A DNA stretch of 64,000 bases, from assembly GCA_016866475.1 (NCBI GenBank), contig VGMF01000004.1:1-64000 (forward strand), written 5' to 3'. A model generated the notes under the pieces. That model ran no database searches. It saw only the letters and a program-made list of their open reading frames with translations, and was not told the origin of the DNA. Below, piece after piece: positions 52,428-61,738 of the stretch. The stretch's first letter is position 1. Every line of letters starts with the position of its first letter. Source of the stretch: Chlamydiota bacterium. Its GTDB lineage: Bacteria > Chlamydiota > Chlamydiia > Chlamydiales > RGXB01. The position numbers and the translations under genes are program-made.

Positions 52428-55109
52428 CTATATCAAGTTTCCGTACTCTACCTTGTTTGAATACGGGGTAATATTTACACAAAAAGGTTTTTTCTCTAGG
52501 ATGAATTCGCCTGACTTTTTGTAGGAGGCGAGTTGGTAGTGTTCTGTATTAAAAAAAATTCTAATTGCATAGCTAATCTGGAAATATCCGGTGGATCGCC
52601 TGGAAAATTCAACAAGCACCTCCTCAGAAATTTTGGGACAATCAAAAATATGGACCTCATCCAAACAAAGCTCTAAAAATTGGATCAAATGTTTGTCTTC
52701 AATAGCAGCTGATTGGATCGAAAACGAAATAAGGGGGATACTTTTGAGGGTCTGTAGAAGAGAGTCCTCCCAGAAGTCGAGTTGGCGAAACTGTACATGG
52801 TTCAGTTTTTGATTATTTAAGAGTTCAAACCCTTTTTTAGTGAGATTGCTTCCGTTTTGAATTCGAAGTGTCTCCAGCGTATTGGACTGTAAAATGAGTT
52901 GCAAATGTGCATCGCTAATTGGGAGATCTAGCTCTAAGTTTTTTAAATTTTTTTTGGAAATAGCTTTGATAAGGGGATCGGGATCAAGCTCTATATTGGA
53001 AATTTTTAGATCCACAATCGGCTGATCCAGAAGGAAACTAGTAAGCGCCTCTGTAGTTATATCAATAGATGACAGATGAAGCTTTCTCAACTGATTTTTC
53101 CTGAAAAAGGGCCCAAACACTGGTGTGCACCCATAGACACTATGAAAAATGATCTCTTTAAATGCGTTTGATTGAAACAAACTTGTAAAGTACTCGACTG
53201 GAAGAAGACAGTCGGTGATCTTTATAGACTCTAGCGTAGAGAACTTTTTAAAAAACAAAATGATTGGTGAGTCCGAAGAGAGCTGCCCCGAAATTTCCAA
53301 GCGCTTGGGTGTAGTTTTACGCTCTAATTCCTTTAAGAGAGTTTCACCCCCTTTTTTTGTGTCCACGACGATTGTCTCGTGAACTCTAGGGGTCCAGGTT
53401 TCATGGGTATTACAGAAATCAATTACCGAAAATGCTTCCAAGGTTTTTTTTTCAAACGCATCGGAGAGCTCTTTCAATTCTGATTGGAGATTAAGCTCCT
53501 CGTTTGGGTCTAAGGCGAGGTTGAATAAACCTTCAGTTGTGTACTTGTAGGGCCACTCGATCCAACCTAAATTTTTAGAGATATCGATATTACCCAACAG
53601 AACGTGACGCCCCGGTTTTTGTCGAGATAGGGGGAATCCGATGCTATGGTGGAGGCAGGGGATTTTTAAAAGATCAATCAACGTCGGTAAAATATCCACT
53701 TGCGACCCAACAAATGGGATGCTCTGCGGTCCTAGATCCCCTTTTTTATAAATAAGGAGGGGTATGTGGACATTTTCCTGGTAGACTCCTCTTCGAATTT
53801 GCCGGTTTTCATGTTCCCCCATAGGCTGTCCATGATCCCCCATCAGGATAAACAGCGTGTTTTCAAACCAGGGCTTAGTCTCGGCTTCTTTAAAAAATTC
53901 TGCAAGTCTTTGGTCTGCTATTTTAAGAGATTGCCGCAACCTTTTGATTGGTTCATTAGGTTTAGAATCTTCACTAGCGGGGACAATCCATGGGTGATGG
54001 CCAAAACCGTTTGAGATGATGCCGAAAATGGGCTTTTGATTTGAAATGCCGGCGTCCATTTGATCGATTAAATCCCGGTATGCAAGCCGATCGTCGACCA
54101 TATAGGAGGAGTAGAACTCCTCTTTTATCCCTCGTATATAGTCAGCTCGCGATGCGTAATAGTCGAAGGCATAGGGGTCATCCAGGTACTCTTTCTTAGC
54201 ATTTGTAAAGTTAGAGGTGATATTGAGCGTCCGATATCCAAGCTCTTTGAATATTTCAGGCATCCCTTTATAGGGGGTTTTTCCCATTTTTTTTAAACAT
54301 AATCCTTTGTAAAGGGGGAGAATTCCGAATAAAGTCGAAATGGTTGCAGGGGTGGAGACGGGATAATTTGCATAGAATTGTTCAAAAAATACTCCCCCTT
54401 TTTTTAAGTTTAAAAAGAAGGGGGCGTATTCTAAATCGCGCATCCCTAACGACTCTAGAAAAACAACCACAACATTCGGCTTTCCAGACTTTTTCAATTC
54501 AAAAAGGGGCGAACCCTTATACGAAATCGTTTTTCTTAAGAAAGGGTATTCGGGATTAAGAAATACAGAGCTCTCAAGAGAGCATAATAAAGTTTTGAAA
54601 GGGATTTTTTTGTTTGGATGCTGCATCGTCCCTTTATTTGGTAAAATGAGCCTCACAATCGGGTGATCGGGGTTTTTTAAAAAAGCGATCAAACCAAAAA
54701 AAATCCCGATTAAATTTAGCAGAGGGGGAAGTGGATGAAAATAAAGAACCAAGAGCGAAATGAAGAGTAAAAGAAATTGGAAACAACCAGTGAAGCCTAC
54801 TTCATAGATGACTGATGAAAAATTGTGCCATAAAGCCTTGTTGCACCAAAGAAAATCGTGCCTCTCAATTCCCCGTTCGTAAATTTTTTCGAATTGCAGA
54901 TCGATATAAACTAGGATTAGAACCAAAAAAAAGATTGTTGCTGAAACAATAGCGTTTTTGGAAAAAAAAATCTGGGTTATCAAGGAAAACAGGGAAAGAA
55001 AAAAAATATCCTTGAAAACATTGTAGAGCATTTTCTTCGTTAAGGGCCGGGAAAAAAACCGGGAAAAAAAAAGTGATAAAACTAAGAGAAAAAATAAGAG
55101 ATAATCCAT
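52428..55109 (-). CDS. LTA-synthase-like sulfatase fused to leucine-rich repeats
   Basis: A protein of about 893 residues. The N-terminus has at least four membrane spans (about residues 1-150), then a sulfatase/alkaline-phosphatase-superfamily domain at about 210-530: VVVVFLES (metal-binding Glu), YPVSTPATISTLFG (candidate nucleophile Thr), FILMGDHGQPMGEHENR and GSQVDILPTLIDLLKIP. This is the plan of LtaS/OpgB/EptA-type phosphoglycerol or phosphoethanolamine transferases, whose catalytic part faces outside. The C-terminal 270 residues are leucine-rich-repeat-like (LRKLHLSSIDITTEALTSFL, LKNLELDLPISDAHLQLIL). ATG 55109 has AAGG eight bases upstream and starts with the first membrane span; ATG 55148 is upstream. 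The LRR fusion is unusual and is not a feature of LtaS, OpgB or EptA as I know them. Confidence 0.82.
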   Translation of the reverse strand: MDYLLFFLLVLSLFFSRFFSRPLTKKMLYNVFKDIFFLSLFSLITQIFFSKNAIVSATIFFLVLILVYIDLQFEKIYERGIERHDFLWCNKALWHNFSSVIYEVGFTGCFQFLLLFISLLVLYFHPLPPLLNLIGIFFGLIAFLKNPDHPIVRLILPNKGTMQHPNKKIPFKTLLCSLESSVFLNPEYPFLRKTISYKGSPLFELKKSGKPNVVVVFLESLGMRDLEYAPFFLNLKKGGVFFEQFYANYPVSTPATISTLFGILPLYKGLCLKKMGKTPYKGMPEIFKELGYRTLNITSNFTNAKKEYLDDPYAFDYYASRADYIRGIKEEFYSSYMVDDRLAYRDLIDQMDAGISNQKPIFGIISNGFGHHPWIVPASEDSKPNEPIKRLRQSLKIADQRLAEFFKEAETKPWFENTLFILMGDHGQPMGEHENRQIRRGVYQENVHIPLLIYKKGDLGPQSIPFVGSQVDILPTLIDLLKIPCLHHSIGFPLSRQKPGRHVLLGNIDISKNLGWIEWPYKYTTEGLFNLALDPNEELNLQSELKELSDAFEKKTLEAFSVIDFCNTHETWTPRVHETIVVDTKKGGETLLKELERKTTPKRLEISGQLSSDSPIILFFKKFSTLESIKITDCLLPVEYFTSLFQSNAFKEIIFHSVYGCTPVFGPFFRKNQLRKLHLSSIDITTEALTSFLLDQPIVDLKISNIELDPDPLIKAISKKNLKNLELDLPISDAHLQLILQSNTLETLRIQNGSNLTKKGFELLNNQKLNHVQFRQLDFWEDSLLQTLKSIPLISFSIQSAAIEDKHLIQFLELCLDEVHIFDCPKISEEVLVEFSRRSTGYFQISYAIRIFFNTEHYQLASYKKSGEFILEKKPFCVNITPYSNKVEYGNLI

Positions 55110-55250
55110 TTTTTTACCTTCTTTTGTCGCCCCTTTCAGGGAGATCAAGGTAAGGTCCTTTCTTTAGACATCTAAAAAAACGCAGAATTAGATAAACTAA
55201 AAAAAACAGTATTAACGCAACGAGTAGAGGACGAATAACAACATGCAAAA

Positions 55251-56189
55251 TCAGATCTCCTTAGCCACAATTCCTAAAAGGGTATCTAAATCCTTTGCAA
55301 AGCGTCGAATCCCGTCCGCTAATAGAAATGCAGCTCCATGGTCGTCATTGTGGAGGAACTCAAATTTCGGCCGCTTGAGATCCATTTTTTCAAGCGTACT
55401 TTTTTTTGCAAAATCCGGATCAAGTTTTCTCGTTACCGGATCCTGGCTTTTGCTCATTTCTTCTAAAAATTTAGGAGCAATTGTCAAAAGGTCGCTCCCT
55501 GCCAGGGCGACAATTTGCTTTTGAGAGCGGAATGATGCCCCCATCACCTGGGTTTTGTAACCAAACTTTTTCAAGTAGCTGTAGATATTACGAACAGACT
55601 GGACTCCCGGATCTTCGTCGGCACTAAAGTCCGTTACCCCTTTTTCTTTTTTATAAAAATCGGTGATTCTTCCGACAAAAGGGGAGATCAATGTCACCCC
55701 CGCGTCGGCACAAATCGCCGCTTGCGCCATGGAAAACAATAGGGTCATATTACAATGGATCCCCATTTTTTCAAGGACGGCAGCCGCTTGAGTCCCTTCC
55801 CACGTAGATGCCAATTTGATTAAAATTTTCTCGGGTCCGATCCCTTTTTTTGCAAACCGTTCTATGATTTTGTGAGCAAATATGAGGCTGGCTTCGGTAT
55901 CCCAGGAAAGCTTGGGGTCTACCTCAATAGAGACCCTGCCGTTTGCTGGCAAAAACTTTAGGATTTCGACTCCAAAAGCGATAAAAAGATCCATGTAGGC
56001 GTCATAAACATCTTTTTTTCCTTTAACCGAATCTCTTAATAAGGGGAGATAGGTGGGATCTTTTATAGCTTCAAGGATTAATGAAGGGTTGGTAGTAGCA
56101 TCCTGCGGACTGAATTTTTTAAGCTCGTGGAATTGGCCCGTATCTGCCACAACAACGGTAAATTTTTTTAGATCGTCTAAAGTGCTCAT
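55251..56189 (-). CDS. tal: Transaldolase
   Basis: A 312-residue class I aldolase of the pentose phosphate pathway, transferring a dihydroxyacetone unit between sedoheptulose-7-phosphate and glyceraldehyde-3-phosphate. Signatures are DATTNPSLILEA at the N-terminus, ILIKLASTWEGTQAA with the Schiff-base lysine, and GASFRSQKQIVALAG. Full length. In C. trachomatis tal lies directly after rpoC; here it is on the opposite strand from rpoC and separated by two accessory genes. Confidence 0.96.
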   Translation of the reverse strand: MSTLDDLKKFTVVVADTGQFHELKKFSPQDATTNPSLILEAIKDPTYLPLLRDSVKGKKDVYDAYMDLFIAFGVEILKFLPANGRVSIEVDPKLSWDTEASLIFAHKIIERFAKKGIGPEKILIKLASTWEGTQAAAVLEKMGIHCNMTLLFSMAQAAICADAGVTLISPFVGRITDFYKKEKGVTDFSADEDPGVQSVRNIYSYLKKFGYKTQVMGASFRSQKQIVALAGSDLLTIAPKFLEEMSKSQDPVTRKLDPDFAKKSTLEKMDLKRPKFEFLHNDDHGAAFLLADGIRRFAKDLDTLLGIVAKEI

Positions 56190-56253
56190 AACTTTACTTA
56201 GCCATACTTAAGGATTTAGCACAACAGCGCCAATTTTAAATTTTTTTACAGGG

Positions 56254-56502
56254 CTATTGAAGATCGGGAGTTTTTTTTGGGGCAGGTCCGTTGATAAGGC
56301 CTGCTGCAAGCGCAATACTGACAAACAGGGCAACACCCCAAGCGATCATGCTCACATCGAGATCTTCGTTAGCTTTACTATTAAAATCCCAGAAACTTTC
56401 AGTTTTGGCGCTAGTTTTTTCACTATTTGAATGGGTAGTTGCCTCCAGTGAAGAGGTTAAAACCAGAGCAAAGGAAAGAAAAATTAATAAAATCTTGTGC
56501 AT
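56254..56502 (-). CDS. Small exported or membrane protein near V-ATPase
   Basis: An 82-residue protein with a signal peptide (MHKILLIFLSFALVLTSSLEA), a short Ser/Thr/Lys-rich linker, and one more hydrophobic span (about residues 50-70, VSMIAWGVALFVSIALAAG). Family unknown. It lies between tal and the V-ATPase operon on the tal strand. The 125 bases up to the atpE start hold the divergent promoters. Confidence 0.55.
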   Translation of the reverse strand: MHKILLIFLSFALVLTSSLEATTHSNSEKTSAKTESFWDFNSKANEDLDVSMIAWGVALFVSIALAAGLINGPAPKKTPDLQ

Positions 56503-56626
56503 ATCTTAGCAATAAGTGATGTTTCTTATAAATATCAAGAGATATAGAGGTTTTTTCAAAGGACTTAAAGGTTGTCGTTTAATCATTAGAGGGTTACAAT
56601 ACCCTAAAATCTTGGGTGAAGAGCTT

Positions 56627-57256
56627 ATGAAGTACGCGAATAACACAAGTGAAACGATCCAGAGGATTCTACTTGCTATCAAAGAAGAGGCGTTAGAGCC
56701 TTCAAAGACAGAGGCCGAGGAGACGATAGCCGCTGCGAATGCCGAAAGTGAAGAAATTCTTTTTGAGGCAAATGAAAAAGCCATGTCCATCCTCCAGGAA
56801 GCTACACAAAAAGCTAACGATCACATCAGGGCTGCAAAGGCTGAGATCCTTCTTGCTCTCAAACAGGCCAGATTGCAACTGAAGAATGATCTGACTCAAA
56901 ATCTATTTAAAAAAGAATTGAAAGAGCAGCTTTCCAAAGAGATGCGCAAAACGGACACGGTTGCTAGGGCGGTCCAAATTGTCTTTAAGGCTCTTGATGA
57001 AAAAGATTCTTACTCAAAATTTGATCTCTTTATTCCTGAAGGGATGTACGAGCGGGAGCTGATGCAGCACCTTACCCAGTCGGTTAAAGAAAAAATCGAA
57101 AAGTCGGGAGAATTCAAATTCCAGTCGACTTTCGGTGGAGTTATCCTAAAAGTAGAAGATAAAAATATGGTCGTTGAATTAACAGAAACTCAGGTCGAAG
57201 CGATCCTGGACCGCTTTATATCGGACTCTTTAAAAGCTTTTGTCTTGAGCGATTAG
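56627..57256 (+). CDS. atpE: V-type ATP synthase/ATPase subunit E
   Basis: A 209-residue peripheral-stalk subunit E, with a long helical, Ala/Glu/Lys-rich N-terminal half (EEALEPSKTEAEETIAAAN) and a C-terminal domain (VVELTETQVEAILDRFISD). The frame is open to 56516, but ATG 56627 has GGTGAAGAG upstream and gives the family's normal length. It heads an operon E, DUF2764, A, B, D, I, K with tight or overlapping junctions. Confidence 0.88.
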   Translation: MKYANNTSETIQRILLAIKEEALEPSKTEAEETIAAANAESEEILFEANEKAMSILQEATQKANDHIRAAKAEILLALKQARLQLKNDLTQNLFKKELKEQLSKEMRKTDTVARAVQIVFKALDEKDSYSKFDLFIPEGMYERELMQHLTQSVKEKIEKSGEFKFQSTFGGVILKVEDKNMVVELTETQVEAILDRFISDSLKAFVLSD

Positions 57257-57261
57257 GTTAA

Positions 57262-58047
57262 ATGTATACTTTCCTTGAGTGCTTTTTACCACCTGCCAAT
57301 TTTGACACAAAACCTGAGGTAGACCTTGAGGAGCTGAATGAACTTCTCGATTTGAACATCGGGGAATCGGCCAAAAAAGAGCTTTTAAAGATCCGATTGT
57401 TCATTGACGTCATGAATCTAAGGGCTTACTTCAACGCAGAAAGACTTTCAATAGGGGGGGCTGTTGAGTCTGATGAGATCGGGTACTGCCTTGAGCATGA
57501 TTTGGTCTATCCTCCATTTGTGTTTGAGTATTTGACAAAGTATAAGGATATCAATGAGAGAATCCACCATTTTAGGGAACTTTTGCTGTTGGCCTACGAT
57601 TGGCTGATTGGGGAGACTTCCGGTTTTGCAAAAGAATTTTTTTCTTATGACAGGACATTATGGATCACCTCTATGGCCTACTTTTCTAAAAAAAGGAACC
57701 GGGATCTTCGGGTAGACCTCGATTTTCTTGATCCCCACGATTCTTTGACCTCACTTTTACTAGCGCAACACGAGTCGGACCATTTTGAGTTCCCTGAGGG
57801 TCTTGAGGGGATCGACCTGGAATTAGATGTAGCTTTTAAAGATCCTTTAAAAGAAATTGAGATGTTAGCAGGGCTTAAATACAATTTTTGCCGAGAGTAC
57901 ATAGAAGCAAATTCTTTTACCCTGGATGCCCTATTCGCCTATTATCTCCAGGTGTGTATTCTTAGTGATTTTTACGAGAGCCAAGATCAAAACTTAATTA
58001 AAAAAGGGGGGGACCTCCTCCTCAAACGGATTCAGGAGATCAAATGA
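57262..58047 (+). CDS. V-ATPase-associated DUF2764 protein
   Basis: A 261-residue protein placed between subunits E and A, the position of the DUF2764 protein in chlamydial and some spirochaete V-ATPase operons. It is hydrophilic and helical (YTFLECFLPPANFDT at the N-terminus; YCLEHDLVYPPFVFEYL and AYDWLIGETSGFAKEFFSYD later). No subunit C or F gene occurs in this operon, so this protein may occupy the place of C, but this is inference. It overlaps the atpA start by four bases. Confidence 0.85.
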   Translation: MYTFLECFLPPANFDTKPEVDLEELNELLDLNIGESAKKELLKIRLFIDVMNLRAYFNAERLSIGGAVESDEIGYCLEHDLVYPPFVFEYLTKYKDINERIHHFRELLLLAYDWLIGETSGFAKEFFSYDRTLWITSMAYFSKKRNRDLRVDLDFLDPHDSLTSLLLAQHESDHFEFPEGLEGIDLELDVAFKDPLKEIEMLAGLKYNFCREYIEANSFTLDALFAYYLQVCILSDFYESQDQNLIKKGGDLLLKRIQEIK

Positions 58048-59828
58048 TGACACAATCGCCCGTTTGGCAGCTTGCTACCGGCACAGTCGAGGCCGTGAAT
58101 GGAAATCTCGTCAGTATCCTTTTCGACGGCCCTGCGATATGCGGAGAAAAAATATATGTAGAGGTGGACGGGATTGAGATCAAAGGTGAGGTCATCGAGA
58201 TTGCAAACCGTATTGCCAAAGCGCAAATGTTTGAGGATACAAAAGGGATACACCTTGGTTCAAAAGCCAAATTTTCAGGTGAACTGATCGAGGCTGAGCT
58301 CGGCCCCGGACTTTTGAATCTGGTCGTAGACGGTATTGGCTCTCCTTTGGCGGATGTGGCGGAAAAAGCCGGCTATTTTATGGAAAGGGGGATTGAGATT
58401 CCCACTTTAGACCGTAAAAGAAATTGGGAGTTCGCCCCTACAGCTAAAGTTGGGGATACAGTGACGCGCGGGATGGAGTTGGGCTACGTGATTGAGGGGC
58501 GGGTTCGTCATAAAATCATGGTCCCCTTCAAACTCCAAGGGACCTACACGATAGGGATGCTCGCAAAATCGGGACATTATACAGTAGAGGCCACCGTAGC
58601 CAAACTTATTGATGAAAATGGACAGGAAGTTTTGGTCAACATGCTTCAAAAATGGCCAATCAAGAATCGGTTGATTGCGGGGCAGCCGAGGCCTAAGAAC
58701 CGTCTTCTAGAGACGGGGATGCGTGCTATCGATACCATGTTTCCGATTCTTATGGGGAGCACAACCTGTTCTCCAGGCCCATTTGGCGCCGGAAAAACGG
58801 TCATTCAACACCTGATCTCTAAATATGCGAACGTTGATATCGTGATCATAGTTGCCTGTGGGGAGCGTGCGGGTGAGGTTGTTGAGGTGATCACAGAGTT
58901 CCCGCATCTTCTAGACCCAAGATACCATGAACCTCTCATGAACCGCACGACGATCATCTGCAACACCTCCTCCATGCCTGTAGCTGCCCGTGAATCTTCC
59001 ATCTATATGGGTATCACCATAGCCGAGTACTACAGGCAGATGGGATTGAACGTTCTTTTGCTAGCCGATTCTACCTCCCGTTGGGCCCAGGCTATGAGGG
59101 AAGTTTCGGCCCGCCTCGAAGAAATCCCGGGGGAAGAGGCGTTTCCTGCGTATCTATCATCACGCATCCACTCTTTTTATGAGAGGGCAGGGGTGATTGA
59201 GACGCCTAACCAAAAATTAGGTTCCATATCGATCATAGGGGCTGTTTCCCCTGCGGGAGGGAATTTCGACGAACCTGTCACCCAGGCTACTTTGATGGTT
59301 GTCGACACCTTTCTTTGCTTATCAAGAAGCCTTTCCGATCAGCGCAGGTACCCTGCGATATCAAGAGATCTCTCCTACTCGTCCAACATACCTGCTGCCG
59401 CAGAATTTTTGAAAAAGTTTGCCGCCGACTGGGAATATTCGGTGCAAACTGCCCGTAGAATTCTTTTAGAGGGGCTTGAAATAGAAAAGAGGATGGATGT
59501 CGTCGGGGAAGACGCCATTCAGATGCCCGATTATGTGACGTACTTGAAAAAAGAGTTGTTTGACTTCTCCTACCTGCAGCAAAACGCATTTGATCAAGAA
59601 GATGTCTACTGCCCTATGGATAGACAGGTGGAGATTATGAAGATCTATGATAAAATCTTTGCTTCCCCATTCCTCTTCAAGAATCACGATACTGCAAGAA
59701 AAAGCTTTCTCGGTCTTCAAAATGAGCTTAAAAATCTCAATTACACCGCATTTCGTACCGAGTCGTACCAAGAAAACAAATCCCGAATCGAAAAAAGAAT
59801 TGAGGAGATGTTAGACATATGCAAATAA
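58044..59828 (+). CDS. atpA: V-type ATPase catalytic subunit A
   Basis: A 594-residue catalytic subunit A. The P-loop is GPFGAGKTVIQHLI near residue 245; other signatures are the non-homologous insertion near residues 100-190, ACGERAGEVVEVITEFP and LADSTSRWAQAMREVSARLEE. It hydrolyses or makes ATP in the A3B3 headpiece at the cytoplasmic face of the inner membrane. Full length. Overlaps DUF2764 by four bases and the atpB start by ten. Confidence 0.97.
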   Translation: MMTQSPVWQLATGTVEAVNGNLVSILFDGPAICGEKIYVEVDGIEIKGEVIEIANRIAKAQMFEDTKGIHLGSKAKFSGELIEAELGPGLLNLVVDGIGSPLADVAEKAGYFMERGIEIPTLDRKRNWEFAPTAKVGDTVTRGMELGYVIEGRVRHKIMVPFKLQGTYTIGMLAKSGHYTVEATVAKLIDENGQEVLVNMLQKWPIKNRLIAGQPRPKNRLLETGMRAIDTMFPILMGSTTCSPGPFGAGKTVIQHLISKYANVDIVIIVACGERAGEVVEVITEFPHLLDPRYHEPLMNRTTIICNTSSMPVAARESSIYMGITIAEYYRQMGLNVLLLADSTSRWAQAMREVSARLEEIPGEEAFPAYLSSRIHSFYERAGVIETPNQKLGSISIIGAVSPAGGNFDEPVTQATLMVVDTFLCLSRSLSDQRRYPAISRDLSYSSNIPAAAEFLKKFAADWEYSVQTARRILLEGLEIEKRMDVVGEDAIQMPDYVTYLKKELFDFSYLQQNAFDQEDVYCPMDRQVEIMKIYDKIFASPFLFKNHDTARKSFLGLQNELKNLNYTAFRTESYQENKSRIEKRIEEMLDICK

Positions 59829-61111
59829 AAAAGACACGCATACAGAACATCCGCGGCAATTTGATCACTTTAGAGGCTGTTGGTCCCGCAATGGGGGAAC
59901 TCGCCGAGGTTCTTCGTAGAGACGGCTCACGCTCTTTGGCCTCGGTCATCCGCATCGATTCCGACAGGATTACTTTGCAGGTGTTCGACTCTACAAGGGG
60001 GATAAGCGTCAACGATGAGGTGGTTTTTTTAAGAGATTACTTTAGATTGGGAATTAGCGAAGAGTGTCTGGGGTCTGTGTTTAGCGGGAGTGGCAAGCTT
60101 AGATTGGGGGTAGATGCTGGCAGCGATTTGATCGAGGTGGGGCGTCCAAGCTTTAACCCGATGAAGCGCCGTATGCCAAGCCTTATGATCCGTACAAATC
60201 TGCCGATGATCGATATGTTCAACACCTTTGTGCGGGGGCAGAAAATTCCTCTATTCTGTTCACCCGGATCCAAACCTGTCGATGTCTTATGTCGTATCTC
60301 TAATCAAACGGACGCGGATGTTGTGATTATTGGCGGGATGGGGCTTACCCAAACCCAGTATGAAAAATTTATTCAAAATGCCAGAACAAGCGGTTCTTTA
60401 AGCCGTACCATATTTTATGCCCACCTTGCTACCGATCCGGTCAATGAAGCAGTGATGGTCCCCGATTTGGCTTTGGCTGCGGCCGAATATTTTGCCCTTA
60501 AAGGGAAAAACGTCCTTGTTCTTTTGACCGATATGGTCGCCTTCGCCGACGCTCTAAAGGAGATTGCCATCTCTTTGGATTTCGTACCGGCAAACAGGGG
60601 GTATTCCTCTGATCTATACACACAGCTTGCGATGCGTTATGAAAAAGCTGTCGAGATCGAGGGAAATGGGGCTGTGACGATTTTGGCTTCCACAACTTTG
60701 CCTGCAAATGATGTGACACACCCGATACCTGACTTGACCGGTTATATCACTGAAGGGCAGTTTTATTTAAATATCGACTGCATTGAGCCTTTTGGCTCGC
60801 TTTCACGTTTAAAGCAGTTGGTGATCGGCAAGACCACGAGAACCGATCACGGACATCTTGCAAATGCGATGGTGCGGCTGTACGCAGATGCACTGAAAGC
60901 AAAAGAGAGAGACCGGATGGGATTCAAGATTTCTGCTTGGGATAACAAACTATTGAAATACCAGAACCAATTCCGATCGAAGTTTATGAGTCTGAATGTG
61001 AACATAACTCTTGAAGAGGCCCTTGATTTGGGGTGGAAGGTTCTTTCCGACTGTTTTGAAAAAGAAGAAGTCGGGATCAAAAAAGAAGTAATCGACATCC
61101 ATTGGGTATAG
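59819..61111 (+). CDS. atpB: V-type ATPase subunit B
   Basis: A 430-residue regulatory subunit B. It lacks a functional P-loop, as expected, and shows GGMGLTQTQYEKFIQNA, FYAHLATDPVNEAVMVPDLA and LTDMVAFADALKEIA typical of the family. It interleaves with subunit A. ATG 59819 lies inside the end of atpA (ten-base overlap), giving translational coupling. Full length. Confidence 0.96.
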   Translation: MQIKKTRIQNIRGNLITLEAVGPAMGELAEVLRRDGSRSLASVIRIDSDRITLQVFDSTRGISVNDEVVFLRDYFRLGISEECLGSVFSGSGKLRLGVDAGSDLIEVGRPSFNPMKRRMPSLMIRTNLPMIDMFNTFVRGQKIPLFCSPGSKPVDVLCRISNQTDADVVIIGGMGLTQTQYEKFIQNARTSGSLSRTIFYAHLATDPVNEAVMVPDLALAAAEYFALKGKNVLVLLTDMVAFADALKEIAISLDFVPANRGYSSDLYTQLAMRYEKAVEIEGNGAVTILASTTLPANDVTHPIPDLTGYITEGQFYLNIDCIEPFGSLSRLKQLVIGKTTRTDHGHLANAMVRLYADALKAKERDRMGFKISAWDNKLLKYQNQFRSKFMSLNVNITLEEALDLGWKVLSDCFEKEEVGIKKEVIDIHWV

Positions 61112-61129
61112 TTTTTTGGAGTAAGAAAT

Positions 61130-61738
61130 TTGTCTGAGATCCGCCTATCAAAAATAGAACTGAAAAATCAGCAAAGTAGCCTGGAGCAGTACCGTCGGTA
61201 CCTTCCGGTTTTGGAGTTGAAAAAAATCTTGCTCCAGTCGGTTTTATCCAGTCTGGACCTGGAACTTATGGAATCCGAATCGAAGAAAATGGGTGCCGAG
61301 CGGAGCCTGATGTCGATCAGTGCTCTTTTTGCAAAGCCGGGGATGAAAGAGTTCACAGATTCTATGCGCGTTTTATCGATTGAGCGGGGAGAGGAGAATA
61401 TTGCCGGAATTGAATTACCGACTTTTCTCGGTGTCGCTTTTGCCCCTGTAGAGAGCTTATTGGGTTCTGTGCCGGTCAATGCATTTAGTCTAAGGACAAT
61501 TTTCGAAGAAGTAATGGAGATCATTTGTAGACATCATGTCCTTTTTGAAAGGAGAATTATCCTGGAAAAAGAACTAAGAGATGTAACGGTAAAAGTAAAT
61601 CTTTTTGATAAAATACTGATCCCCAGGGCAGAGGCGAATATTAAAAAAATAAAGATCGCCTTGGATGACCAGCAGTTGGCGCAGATTGCTAATGCAAAGA
61701 AAGCTAAAGAACTTATTTTAAAGAAGGGTGCCAGATGA
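61130..61738 (+). CDS. atpD: V-type ATPase subunit D
   Basis: A 202-residue central-stalk subunit D, with two long helices expected at its termini (SEIRLSKIELKNQQSSLEQYR and NAKKAKELILKKGAR). It transmits rotation between the A3B3 head and the membrane ring. Start is TTG 61130 with GGAG nine bases upstream. Ends overlapping the start of atpI by four bases. Confidence 0.9.
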   Translation: MSEIRLSKIELKNQQSSLEQYRRYLPVLELKKILLQSVLSSLDLELMESESKKMGAERSLMSISALFAKPGMKEFTDSMRVLSIERGEENIAGIELPTFLGVAFAPVESLLGSVPVNAFSLRTIFEEVMEIICRHHVLFERRIILEKELRDVTVKVNLFDKILIPRAEANIKKIKIALDDQQLAQIANAKKAKELILKKGAR

